DNA of 64,000 nucleotides from Mytilus trossulus. Lineage: Eukaryota; Mollusca; Bivalvia; Mytilida; Mytilidae. This document shows, piece after piece, positions 12,739-23,139 of the stretch (position 1 is its first letter; every line of letters begins with the position of its first letter). The stretch spans positions 51,033,164-51,097,163 of the forward strand of contig NC_086373.1 in assembly GCF_036588685.1 (NCBI RefSeq), written 5' to 3'. The notes under the pieces were generated by a model. That model did no database searches. It was not told the origin of the DNA and was given only the letters and a program-made list of their open reading frames with translations. The position numbers were made by a program, and so were the translations under genes.

Positions 12739-12754
12739 ACGTTCAGTGCCAAGG
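12739..12754 (+). repeat. Left subterminal inverted repeat of the piggyBac-type element
   Basis: ACGTTCAGTGCCAAGG, repeated in exact reverse complement at 20623-20638. Subterminal inverted repeats of this kind are known in piggyBac elements and probably take part in transposase binding. Confidence 0.8.
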
Positions 12755-13450
12755 CTTGTTTTTTCATCCAGACTGGTTGTGCATTATGACGTTACTGTAC
12801 TCTAACGTCATAGTGTAGGCTTACTGCAAGAAAGCGTTAGGTAAAAACCGAGGGTCAAATGAAAATTTACTGAATAATTGATTTATATATATATATATAA
12901 ATAAGCATAATTTTTATAGTATTTTATATGCATAAATACATTATTTCTTCTAAAAAGAAATAAAATTCGTAATTAAATAAAACTTAAGAACATAGTTTTG
13001 TTTAGCTTAAGTAGCTGTTTTTTTCTAATAAAAGACGCGTACCTAATCATACATAGACTTGTTTTTTTAGAGACAATCCTTTAATTTGAACATATTTCTA
13101 AGACATATATTAACTTTTATAATGAATTGTATTGTCTTCCCGTATCAAAAAAATATGAATTGACCGACAGCTTTTCCATACATTGCTGAAGTGCAATTAG
13201 TGATTTTTTTCATCACAATTGAAAAGGCATTATAAACAACTGATAGAGAATATAAATCCGGTGATATACATGATGTACATATCAATTATACAAATAATTA
13301 ACAGCGAGTACTAGAGTTCCGTTACTTTACGATAACTTTTTAATGTCAATTATACCGCTTCAGCATGATTGTCCGTAAATCTTGTAATAAAAGAAAAAAA
13401 ATGTTTCTCCTTTACTTGTATGATACATGAGGTTGGATAGGAGGGGTCCT

Positions 13451-13540
13451 AATCCCAAAATTCCGGGCTTAAAAACACGAAATCCCGAAATCCTGGGCTT
13501 AAAAACACGCAATCCCGAAATCCCGGCCTTAAAAAAGCGA
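13451..13540 (+). repeat. Three 30-bp tandem units within a MITE-like remnant
   Basis: Three consecutive 30-bp units begin AATCCCRAAATYC and contain GGSCTTAAAAA (13451-13480, 13481-13510, 13511-13540). A decayed fourth follows. Related sequence (ATCCCGAAATCCCAAGCC, TCCCGATAAAGGTC) occurs inside the TA-flanked MITE at 34688-34967, so 13440-13730 is probably an eroded copy of that family. It sits upstream of the transposase start. Confidence 0.7.
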
Positions 13541-13827
13541 AATCCCGAGGTCCCGAAATTCGAATAAATAAAGTCCCGTACTAGAAAGGGTCAATCCAGA
13601 AATCCAGAGCTTAAAAACACTCAACCCCGGAGTCCCGATAAAGATCTTATCCCCCTCAAACATACTAATAGCACTAACTGTACGTGCAATATTGGTTTTT
13701 CTTCTTCTTTTTTTTTTTTTTTATCAAAACTAACAAATTAAATCTAAATTTTGCGGGAATTATGGTGTTGGAACGTCAACGTCATTGAAATCAATGACGT
13801 CATCATAAAAAAATCTTCAGCGAAAAC

Positions 13828-14123
13828 ATGGACGATTCAGATGAATCTTTTTCCGAATCTGACCAAAGTGATCTAGAAGCTGAATATGATAGTGAGGAAG
13901 GAGAAGAAGGGGAAGAAGGAGGTGAAGAAAATGATAGAAATGACGAGCAGGTGCTTCAACCCTGGTTTCGGACATTTCCACCCGAAGAAGAGCGTCGCCA
14001 GCCAGACTTTCAGGAAACTGTTGGACCACAGAATATGCCAAACCGAAATTCGAAACCTATAGCATATTTCTACTTACTGATGACATTAAACTTCTTACAG
14101 CACATTGTCCAGGAAACTAATAG
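13828..14123 (+). pseudogene. piggyBac-type transposase, first coding exon
   Basis: ATG at 13828. The first 45 or so residues are extremely acidic (runs of D, E and S), typical of piggyBac transposase N-termini. The exon ends with the family's conserved block around IVQETNR, which in the family is followed by Y-A. The frame after that runs into a donor-like AATAG/GTATTT at 14123/14124. Splicing there to the acceptor at 14723 continues the conserved block in phase, so I end the exon here rather than at the stop at 14187. Confidence 0.75.
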
Positions 14124-14723
14124 GTATTTATTCAAAAGCTATAGTCGTAACGATATTTATAAATATATATCAAATATAAAATTTTAGACAAAATAACATA
14201 TGGAATAAACAAAATAACAATTCCAATTTACGGTATCTCTATTCTTGTTAGTTAGCACATTTTACATAAAAAGGACTTAAATTTGGATCGGGAATTGGGA
14301 ATATATCAAAGAGACAGCAACCCTTCAAAAGAGCAGAAACAGCTTGGAGAGTGTTGATTTGTGCATTTATAACAATGTATCAATCGTATATACACGACTG
14401 TCAGAAACTGAAACTTGATACAACACTTATATAACGATGTCAAATTGTAACTCTACATAAAAGAAAATATATTAAATAAGAATTGAAAGATGTGGTTTAA
14501 TTGTCCCATAACTTTTTTCTATAGAGAACAAACGTCACTGCATACAAGGAACAATACTGATAATCGTAAGGTTTTCAACGCGAAGCAAGAGTTCATAATG
14601 CAAAGCAAGTTATATCAAAAGTCCCCAAAAAAATACAATTATCGAATATCAGACTTTTTTTTTTTCTATACCTTTGAAAATGTTTTTTTTTCAAAGGGAA
14701 TGACATTTTCGATATTCTTGTAG
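14124..14723 (+). other. Probable 600-bp intron in the piggyBac-type transposase
   Basis: Begins GTATTTATT and ends with a T-rich tract and TTCTTGTAG. Joining 14123 to 14724 completes an R codon (AG/G, phase 2) and gives the expected TNRYA family motif. The interior carries a fragment of the dispersed mussel repeat (ATATATCAAAGAGACAGCAACCC). It might instead be an insertion that happens to be spliceable. cDNA would decide. Confidence 0.65.
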
Positions 14724-15750
14724 GTATGCTAGAGATTTTATAGCCAGTCGCGAAAGGATTAGACGCTTCTCAAGGTTACATGCTTGGCCTAAAGTTGGAG
14801 AAACTACATTAACTGAAATAAAAGGATTCTTTGCTGTCATTCTTAATATGGGTTTGGTTAGAAAAGCGACAATAGCTGAATATTGGAATTGTAAATTGCC
14901 TAGTCAAGACACATCATGGTTTAGGAAAATGTTTAGTCGAAACAGATTTCAACTTGTTTTCAAATTTTTTCATCTTACTAACAATAATAACATACCCGGC
15001 AGAAACGACCCAAATTACAGTCCAACAGCAAAATTTCAGTGCCTTATTGATTTATTTAATAGACAGTCGCAATTTCATTACAAACCGGAACAAAATTTAA
15101 GTATTGATGAAAGTTTGATAGGGACGCGGGGCAGAACATGCATGCTTCAATATATACCAACAAAAAGTTCAAAGTTCGGGGTAAAAGTTTGGATGCTTGT
15201 TGAGGCAGTAACAGGATACATCATCCATGCCATAATTTATAGAGGAAAGACAGATGACCCAACACCACCAGGACTAACCCAGGGTTCCTACGTTGTAAAT
15301 AACTTGTTAGAAAGAGCTGGGTTACTACGTTAAAAATATCATGTCGTGTGCGACAGCTTTTTCACTTCCATCGCGCTAGCTAAACAGCTTTTTCAACTTG
15401 ATACTAATTTCACCGGGACAATTCGACAGAACAGAAACAACATGCCAAACATGATCAAACATGCCACATTAACGGAACGCGAATTTAAATACGCAAGACA
15501 GGGACCTATTCTCATGTGTGTTTATCGTGAAAGGGCTAGAAGGAAATCCGTTCGTATTTTATCGTCGTACGAAAAGGCTACCCAAAATAATGACAATAAA
15601 CCACAAATACTTGAATTCTACAATAAAACATGGGCGGGGTCGATCTGGCAGACATGATGGTAACGCATTATAATGACAATATGAAAACTTTTAATGTATG
15701 GAAGAAAGTTGCATTTAATTTCTTGCAGCGCATTGTAATTAATGCATATA
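14724..15750 (+). pseudogene. piggyBac-type transposase, main catalytic part (broken)
   Basis: Carries the DDE/D catalytic region of the piggyBac family. The first D is in SIDESLIG (codon at 15106), the second in VVCDSFFTS (codon at 15352), and the third in GGVDLADMM (codon at 15642). The substrate-fold blocks (FRKMFSRNRFQLVFKFFHL, YKPEQNLSIDES, LLERAGLL) are well kept. Two lesions are visible. One is an in-frame TAA at 15331-15333, just before the second D. The other is a one-base loss in or near 15625-15630, which moves the third catalytic D into another frame. The frame then runs up to 15750, where the Tc1-type element interrupts it between the INAY and ILY of a conserved block. Confidence 0.85.
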
Positions 15751-15754
15751 CAGT

Positions 15755-16060
15755 GGAGATCAGTTCTAACCTCTCATTAGAACTGTCAGAATAATCTGTC
15801 ATAGAACTGTTCTAACCTGTCCTAGAACAGTTCTAGCTAGAACAGTTCTACCCTAGAACTGTTCTAGGTAGAACTGTCAGGATCAGTTCTAGGTAGAACT
15901 GACTAAATCAGTTCTAGGTAGAACTGTCAGGATCAGTTCTAGGGTAGAACTGTCTAAAACTGTTCTAGGTAGAACTGACCAAATCAGTTCTAACTGTAGA
16001 ACTGTCAGCAGAACTGACCAAATCAGTCAGGACTGAAGAACAGTTCTAAATGACGTCACT
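15755..16060 (+). repeat. Left-arm array of quasi-palindromes (CAGTTCTAGGTAGAACTG)
   Basis: A dense array of AGTTCTA and TAGAACT half-sites, most often combined as CAGTTCTAGGTAGAACTG and separated by short GTCAGGAT or ACTAAAT/ACCAAAT spacers. The unit is self-complementary except for its centre. The mirror array lies in the right arm (19212-19500). Confidence 0.85.
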
Positions 16061-16811
16061 GCAGAAAGGGCACTTTAGAATTTAGAAGAAAAAATCAGTT
16101 CCAATTACTTTACTTTATATAATAGCGGATTTTTCTATATTTTTACTGATCAAAATTTACATGTACAAATATCGAAGTGGATAGGAGGTTATCCAACTCA
16201 TCGGAGAAATATTTTTATAAGATTGCAAATGAAACATCATTGTTGACGTCTCTTCGTTCCCCGTTTTTAACAGTTTCTTCATAAATATAACTGCATTTAA
16301 TTCATGGAAATTTAAACTTGATTTACCTTGTTTGCCTTGGATTTACATTCATGATTTAGGATTCTGTGTTGACAAATGTTCAAACGAAAATTGTACAGTG
16401 GATGGATTATGGGATTAATGAAATCAGTGTTGTAAAACGTAAAAAAAACTATGTACATTTGCATTAGCTCGTTGCCAAACTTATCCATAACGATTATGAA
16501 TAATATCTGGGAGTCCTGAAAGTCTGAAAAATATACTCGATCTGAACATAAATGAAATATTTGCCACTGGACGTAAGGCTACAAACAAAACCAATCATTG
16601 TCCTTCTTCAAATTATATATTAACAGTATAGTCAGTATACTATTCCAAGAAGAGAACTTCTCATACATGAACATGTACTTTTCATTTTAAAATAAAGTAT
16701 ATGAATCAGTCATTTGAGTGTTGGATTATGCCGTTAAATATTTTTGTTTAAAAAAAACATCATGAACTAAATGTACTGACTTAAAGTCACTTTTGTGACG
16801 GTTCAATATTT

Positions 16812-17090
16812 AATAATTTAAGTTTGGATGTAACGGGTCTTCTGACGTTATTTTGTTATCAACACCCATAGACATAAGTTAGTCATGTGAACGTATCATC
16901 ATCAACGTTTTTTTAATGGTTTGCCAAGGTTTAAACATTTTGTTAAAATGGAATTTAGAATTAAATTATTCGAAATAACGTAAAAAATGTGGTGCACACT
17001 GTTAAAAAACCCGCTACGCGCATTTATCAGTGTGCACCAAGTTTTTTATGTTATTTCTTCACAGACAGAAAAAATATTACAGTCATTCCT
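16812..17090 (+). repeat. Hairpin module, copy 1
   Basis: A segment from TTTAATAATTTAAGTTTGGATGTAACG through a central hairpin (AAAATGTGGTGCACACTG .. CAGTGTGCACCAAGTTTTT) to ACAGTCATTCCTTAAAT. Near-identical copies lie at 41700-42010 (+) and 52380-52700 (-), inside the CACTGG elements. The sharing implies a small mobile module inserted in, or exchanged between, unrelated transposons. Confidence 0.75.
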
Positions 17091-17399
17091 TAAATAGTAA
17101 TATTATCGATACAGAGAGGAAATAATGGCGCTCTAAAATGATGTGGATAAAATTTGGTGTCCTCTTTATCATACAATATCTGTCCTGACTTAGAAATATT
17201 ATTGGTTTAGAATGAAGCCATATATATTGACATGATAAAGAATATATAGATATAGGAAGATCATGAAGATGTGGTGTGAGTGCCAATGAGACAACTCTCC
17301 ATCCAAATAACAATTTAAAAATAAGTAAACCATTATAGGCCAATGTACGCCCTTCAACACTGAGCCTTGGCTCACACCGAAAACAACAAGCTATAAAAG

Positions 17400-18600
17400 G
17401 TCCCATATGTTCAGTTTTGGTTGATGCGGTCAAATAATTTTGTTATTAAAATTACTCAGTCTGATACATGTATATCAAAACTTCTGAAATTTGTTAACAA
17501 TTCAATATTTTGAATAAAAAGAGGACACGCTGTCATTTGAATTATACAATCCATCGTGATCGGTTGTTGTCTGCTCTATGGTTGGGTTGTTGTTGCCCAG
17601 ACACATATATTTGTTCCATGAGTCAGTCTGAGGTATGAAAACTAGCTGATGTTTGTTTCTGATGCGATATTTTGAATAAAAGTAGGAAATGATGGCACTC
17701 TCAATCAATGCGATTTTTGTTTGTGGTTGTTGATTTCCAATATTGCAGTTATTTATAAACTACAGTCCCTCTTGACCTAAAATTATAACTGATATACTGT
17801 CCAACTATATAGACTTGCATAAAAAAAAAGAAATCATGGTCATTTTTGGTTGATGCGGTCAAACGATTTAATTACACGACTCAGTCTTAAGTATGAAAAC
17901 TATTGATATTTGTTTACGATTCAATACTTTGAACAAAATTTTGAAGTCATTGTTTTCCAATATTGCTGTAACTTGTATATTATAGTCCCTCATGACCTAA
18001 AATTATAACTGAATTACTGTGCAGCTATATACTAAGCAGATTTGTAGAAAGAAAGAGCAAATAAGGTCAGTTTAGATTGGTGCGGTCAAAATATTTTATT
18101 ACACGACTCAGTCTGAAGTATGAAAACTACTGATATTTGTTTACGATTCAATACTTTGAATAAAAAGAGGTCATGCTAGCACTTTAAATTCATGTGAACA
18201 ACATTTTGAGGTCATTGTTTTCCAATATTGCTGTAACTTGTATATATCAGTCCCTCTTGACCTAAATTTATAACTGAATTACTGTGCAGCTATATAGATT
18301 TGCAGGAAGAAAGAGCAAATAAGGTCAGTTTAGATTGATGCGGTCAAAAGATTTTTGTATAACAGGTCCGTCCGAGGTATGAAAACTACTTGTAAAAAGA
18401 TATCACATTTGTTTACAATTCAATATTTTAAATAAAAAGAGGACATGCTAGTACTATAAATTGAGTGCAAATAAAATTTTGAAATCATTAATGTTTTCCA
18501 ATATAATTGGTATCCTTGCCTAAAGATAAACTGGATTCCTGCAGTTTGCAGCTAAATGTATATAGATTTATATGATGAAATCAAATATGATCAGTTTAAG
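17400..18600 (+). repeat. Tandem repeat of about 230-260 bp inside the Tc1-type element
   Basis: Four or more degenerate units are anchored by TTGATGCGGTCAAA (near 17420, 17848, 18077 and 18335). These are followed by CACGACTCAGTCTGAAGTATGAAAACT, then TTTGTTTACGATTCAATACTTTGAA and TCCCTCTTGACCTAAA. Spacing is about 230-260 bp in the later units and longer in the first. No coding potential. Confidence 0.75.
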
Positions 18601-18611
18601 TTAATAGTGGC

Positions 18612-18724
18612 TCAATGGCAGATCCAGAGCGGTGGGGGACCCCCTTTTTTTGACGATCAATGCATTTGAATGAGGACATTTAGTTGGACCCCCCTTTTAA
18701 AACGGCTGGATCCATCCCTGGTGG
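18612..18724. mobile_element. Short hAT-like MITE remnant
   Basis: GGCAGATCCAGAGCGGTGGGGGACCCCC at left and CGGCTGGATCCATCCCTGG at right form imperfect inverted ends of the same type as at 35016 and 35423. Confidence 0.4.
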
Positions 18725-19105
18725 TTTGGGCCAGAATAACATATTGCACAAAGATTAAGGTCAGATAATTTTTTTATGTAAAATGAGCCATCCTGACTCC
18801 CCAAATGACAAATGTAAAACAATTGAAATAAAAATGCCCCCCCCCCTTTTTCCCAATATTAACGGCTTAATCTATGTTCAAAAATGAAAGAAAAACAAAT
18901 AATTTATGTAACACATCAACAAAAGAAAATCACTGAATAACAGGCTCCAGACTTGGAACAGTCACTTACATGCAGAATATGACGGGGGTAAACATGTTCT
19001 CTTGCCGACGAAAAATTTGAAATAAAACCGGCAAAATAGCAAAACTCTTTATAATATTAATCGCTATTTTGCCGAAGCTTTTATATTTAGACAAAGAGTT
19101 CTTAA

Positions 19106-19209
19106 AACTTATAAATCAATTCTAGACGTAGAATTTATAAATCAATTTTAGCCGTAGGATTTAAAAATCAATTCTAGCCGTAGAATTTATAAATCAATTC
19201 TAGCCGTAG
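19106..19209 (+). repeat. 26-bp tandem repeat, four units
   Basis: Four contiguous 26-bp units of AATTTATAAATCAATTCTAG plus CCGTAG, with a few substitutions (19106-19131, 19132-19157, 19158-19183, 19184-19209). They directly precede the right-arm palindrome array and have no counterpart in the left arm. Confidence 0.9.
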
Positions 19210-19211
19210 AA

Positions 19212-19500
19212 TTTGTTATCAGAACTGTTCTAGAAGTAGAACTGACTAAAACTGTTCTAGAGTAGAACTGTCAGGATCAGTTCTAGGTAGAACTGTCCAA
19301 ATCAGTTCTAGGGTAGAACTGTCAGGATCAGTTCTAGGTAGAACTGTCCAAATCAGTTCTAGGTAGAACTGACCAAATCAGTTCTAGCTAGAACAGTTCT
19401 AACCTAGAACTGACTAAAAGGTGTCAGGCTGACAGTTCTACGTACTGTCCTAGAACAGTTCTCCTGACAGATTCTGACAGATTTAATGAGAGGTTAGAAG
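19212..19500 (-). repeat. Right-arm array of quasi-palindromes
   Basis: The inverted counterpart of the 15755-16060 array. It has repeated CAGTTCTAGGTAGAACTG-type units with GTCAGGAT and CCAAAT spacers, and ends in the terminal repeat of the Tc1-type element. Confidence 0.85.
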
Positions 19501-19512
19501 TGATCTCCACTG

Positions 19513-19810
19513 TATCTTGTACTGCAAAAACACGTCTGATCAACCAGTCAAGAGTCGACTACAGTTTGTACAATCAATTATAGAAGATCTTTCATGCGAT
19601 TATCTGCTATCTCGTGAAATGAATGCACAAGCTAATCCGGGTAGACCAAAAAGAACTCGCTTAAAGAAAATTGCCAAGTATAAGGATTGCTCCGTGTGTT
19701 CGGATAGAGACGGATTTGGCGGTCGTCATCGAACAAAAACGGCGTGCAGAAACTGTAACAAAGGCTTACACAAAGATTGTATGAATAATCATGTATGTAT
19801 TGAAGAATAA
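19513..19810 (+). pseudogene. piggyBac-type transposase, C-terminal part with Cys-rich domain
   Basis: Continues the frame interrupted at 15750. It ends with a basic stretch (PKRTRLKKIAKYKDC) and a cysteine/histidine-rich domain with CSVCS, CRNC, HKDC and HVC, the C-terminal domain typical of piggyBac transposases, thought to contact DNA ends. Stop TAA at 19808-19810. A poly(A)-like AATAAA lies at 19878-19883. Confidence 0.85.
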
Positions 19811-19877
19811 ATTAATCTCTTAAATATTATATTGTCAACGCTTTTGTTTTGTCTTGTCTATCTAATGTCAATAACTA

Positions 19878-19883
19878 AATAAA
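19878..19883 (+). promoter_or_regulatory. Poly(A) signal of the piggyBac-type gene
   Basis: AATAAA 68 bases after the transposase stop codon. Confidence 0.5.
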
Positions 19884-19889
19884 CAATTT

Positions 19890-20620
19890 ACAGGATGGCC
19901 GAAAATACCAAAGATTGACTGGTAGCGTCATGACAAAAAAGTATTTAAAACAGGCTAGTAAAAATCAAACTATGAGTCTACAATATGTGTATAAAACTGA
20001 AGATTGAGTAACATTATCTTTACTTTAAAAAACACACACAACAAGGGAAGCAGGTACTGCTTTACATGTTCCCGCCGTTGCGTGTATTCTGATATAAGAT
20101 AAGTTTTTAAGTTTTAAAAAGATATGTATAAAGACACACTTTAAGAAAATGTGATCAGGCCTGGTCACACCAGAACTTGAAAATTGGTATTTGCTTTTCC
20201 GCTACTACAAAACCAGGTTTATATTCAAATATCATCGTCAATATGCTTGTGAGTGTAACCTACCGATTCAGAGATAGATGTGACCCGAAAAATTCAAAGG
20301 TACATGTAGCTGTAAAAAAAATCATGTCTATACTGTAACAACTTGCAAAGAAATCCCTTAATCTAAAATTCTTCACTTTGTAACGAAAAAAATGTGTGTA
20401 AGAGATCAATGAATTTATTTTAAAAATATAGTATTTTAGGGAAACACAATTCATCAAATGCGTATATTAAAAAATAATGATTTACACGCACCTTTCTTAA
20501 TTTTAAAAGAATTAAAGAATTTGGCGCGCTTTGTGTATTTAAAAGGAGCCAGAACAATGACGTTACGTCACAGTACATTTTACAGCATCAGAGTAAAAAA
20601 AAACAATGGCTCAAAAGTGG
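19890..20620. other. 3' noncoding region of the piggyBac-type element
   Basis: Noncoding sequence between the transposase 3' end and the right subterminal repeat. It contains GACGTTACGTCACAGTACA near 20556, a partial inverted counterpart of GACGTTACTGTACTCTAACGTC near 12790. Confidence 0.5.
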
Positions 20621-20622
20621 CC

Positions 20623-20638
20623 CCTTGGCACTGAACGT
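20623..20638 (-). repeat. Right subterminal inverted repeat of the piggyBac-type element
   Basis: CCTTGGCACTGAACGT, the exact reverse complement of 12739-12754. It lies 45 bases inside the right TTAA. Confidence 0.8.
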
Positions 20639-20833
20639 AGTACGAAAAAAATGGCCCAAAAGTGGCCCATGGCACAGAGATGGTTAAGAAAAGGTATAGA
20701 ATGCAATATTGGCGACAACATGCAATATTTAAAAGTCATCTAAAATTCTCTACTGTCTCTGTTTATTTATTTTTAAAAATGTACAACAATTTAAGATCTT
20801 TAATACAAGAAAATTATAGCAATATATAGAGAA

Positions 20834-20972
20834 TAATACATGGCAAAATCCGTATCATATGTCGTATCATCCCGAGACATCAATATCAGCCTGAGGGCCT
20901 TTAGGCCCGAGGGATGATATTGGTCGAGGGTGATACAGCATGTGATACGGATTTTGCCATGTATTATACGCT
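20834..20972. repeat. Palindromic element with GAGGGCCTTTAGGCCCGAGG core
   Basis: The outer arms AATACATGGCAAAATCCGTATC and GATACGGATTTTGCCATGTATT are perfectly complementary over 22 bases. The centre, GAGGGCCTTTAGGCCCGAGG, is itself palindromic. The core is related to that of the palindrome at 30943-31092. Confidence 0.85.
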
Positions 20973-21364
20973 TTATCATATATTTCAACAGAAGAGTATT
21001 ATAGTATATGAACTGTTTTCTGATCCATAGCACTGGGTTACCTTCAGTTCTGCTTTTGTCTTGTTTCAAAGCTTTAAAATAACTGCTCAATTATTTATAG
21101 GAAGCACCTAGGTTACCGTACAATCTGTTGTTTTGAAAATATTTTTTTTATTATTGTATATATCTAAGTGTTTTGTATTTTTTATAGTTGCATTGAGTGT
21201 GCCAAAAAATATGTTGTAAAAACTTGATGTTCGTGACGTCACATATAATATGAAAACTTGATGTACGTGACGTTACATACCAAACAATGAAGTCATTCCA
21301 AAAAATTACCTATTTTTAGAAAAAAAATTCTTAAGCAAAAAAAAACCCTATAAAACTTACTTTA

Positions 21365-21369
<5 letters not shown>

Positions 21370-21403
<34 letters not shown>

Positions 21404-21480
21404 TATGCGATACGGGTTTTACCATGCGATACGGGTTTAGCCATACGATACGGGGTATGCGATACAGGGTAGGTGATACA
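21370..21480 (+). repeat. Poly(A) run followed by GATACGGG tandem units
   Basis: A run of about 33 A is followed by four or five units of roughly 20 bases built on ATGCGATACGGGTTTTACC (21403-21480). The ATACGG motif also appears in the palindrome arms at 20834-20972, so the two may belong to one element. Confidence 0.75.
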
Positions 21481-23139
21481 GACTGGAAAAAAGGACCTTT
21501 ATTAGATATACAAAATAGATGTATTTTGTACTAAATATATGATAAAACATGATATTCTATCATACAACGCACATCAACCTAAGGAAAACTGAACACAACG
21601 CGACTATCAGCAAAACCAAAAAGCTACACAACGCACAATATCGGGGGGAGGGAAGAACCTTACAAATAATGTCATGCACACAAAATTACGCGTTGACATA
21701 GCATAAATACATAATATAAACCGGGCAGTCCATTACAATCCTGGAACTATTTTCTACCTTCCCCGTAACAACAACAAAAAGTCAAACATGAACATTGTAG
21801 TCGATGATAACACAGCAAGCGAACAGACAAGTGGCATGTGCATAGGAAATGGATCACCAAAAACATTACCAAATTGCCGATGACATTAGAAAAAGAATCA
21901 AACATAAAAGTTCCTTGGCAACAAAAAATACACACATCTTTAAAAACAACTCGTGAAAAGGCATAAAAAATAGCTAAAGAAAACAGGCAGCTGCACAGTT
22001 GAATCTATGAAAAGAATAAAGCAACTTGACAATAAACAAAATTGGCACGCACACACACACACACATATTTTATGTAACAGTAGTGAGTAGGATCATTAAA
22101 AAATTATAAGGACAAGTTTAGTTTAGATTGTATTATGTATTTCTTCAAGTGTGTGCAGCGTCTATGTTCTTATTGAATGGTACAACAATTGGCCTGGTGA
22201 TTTATAACTACAAGAACAGTACCTTTGAATGGTACAACAATTGTCCTGGTGATTTATTACTACAAAAACAGTACCTCAACAATTCGTTCAGTTGCGGACG
22301 TGGTTGAAAACTACAGATCAGTCAACTGATGTATAAACACAACCTACTACCGGCTGTCACTACAGAAGATGTTATAAGATCTGTGTTCTCGATTGCTATT
22401 TAAACTATTATTATTTTCTATTATAGCAATGAGTACAGCGGATTGTTGTCTGATGTTCCGATTGCCATTGTAATACAGTGGATATGTAAATTATGTTCAG
22501 CAGATTTTGACAAGTGTTACATATTGCATCTTTAGCAGGGACTGTGCGTGATCCTTTGTTTCTTTGTACTTTGTTTCTTCCGTACTCTTTAAATTTTATG
22601 TCATTATTCTTTTTTCTTTATTTACCTAGGCTATTGTTCTCTATTATTTGTTTTCAAATAGTCCCTAATAATTCATAATCTTGATTGAATCAAGATGTTG
22701 CTGTTATTATAATTTTTTTTATGTACACAATTTTGACGAAAAATCTTGTACAACTCGGCGAGTTTATGTTTAAGTTTAATCTTTATCAAGTCTGAACTCA
22801 ACATTTACTGTGATTTTCTGAATAAAATTTAAAAATATCAAATATCAATTACAAAAAACAATTTTTTTAAAATGTTAGAATTTCGCTTCTTGTGTCAGGG
22901 AAGACTGAGACATCAACAAACACAAATGTATCAAGTTATACATCTTGATTAGTAGGTTTTCTGTTGCTTAATGTCCAGTGGCAAGCATTTCATACATGTT
23001 CAGAAAGATACACATATTGAATAGTATTGCATATTTTCACTTTATTTAAGTTGTTCTAAGTTTGATTTTTTAAAATCCTTATAGCTAAAACAACAAAAGC
23101 AAATTCCACTTGCACGTCAAACTTATAAGTTCTATGTTA
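21481..23139. other. No gene seen; a short tandem duplication and an AC run
   Basis: An (AC)n run lies near 22050-22070. A duplication of about 53 bp (GAATGGTACAACAATTGGCCTGGTGATTTAT type) lies at about 22176-22280. No defensible exon was seen. Confidence 0.5.

Larger units (their letters stand above)
15751..19512. mobile_element. Nonautonomous Tc1/mariner-type element with array-type inverted repeats
   Basis: Inserted in the piggyBac-type transposase. The ends are inverted: CAGTGGAGATCAGTTCTAAC at left and CAGTGGAGATCACTTCTAAC read inward from the right, with one mismatch over at least 29 bases. It is flanked by TA on both sides (15749-15750 and 19513-19514), and the TACAGT start is typical of Tc1/mariner. 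Removing it plus one TA restores the transposase frame across the junction. No transposase ORF was found in its 3762 bp, so movement must be in trans. The interior holds palindrome arrays in both arms, a hairpin module at 16812-17090, a tandem repeat at 17400-18600, and fragments of dispersed mussel repeats. Confidence 0.85.
12702..20687 (+). mobile_element. piggyBac-type DNA transposon, interrupted by a nested element
   Basis: Both ends carry TTAA (12702-12705 and 20684-20687), the target of piggyBac elements. The termini are similar inverted repeats: TTAACCCTTTCAATGCCA on the left against TTAACCATCTCTGTGCCA read inward from the right. A perfect 16-bp subterminal inverted repeat, ACGTTCAGTGCCAAGG, lies at 12739-12754 and in reverse at 20623-20638. 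Between them is a piggyBac-family transposase gene (13828-19810). Total length is 7986 bp. Removing the nested 3762-bp Tc1-type element and one TA leaves about 4.2 kb. The transposase is broken, so this copy is non-autonomous now. Confidence 0.85.

Noticed and set aside
13817..14041. Minus-strand open frame opposite the acidic N-terminus of the piggyBac-type transposase
   Set aside because: A complement shadow of a GAA/GAT-rich region. The plus strand carries the family motif.
15755..16060. Steroid-receptor-type response elements (AGAACA..TGTTCT)
   Set aside because: The half-sites resemble them only loosely, spacing and orientation vary, and the array is explained as transposon arm sequence.
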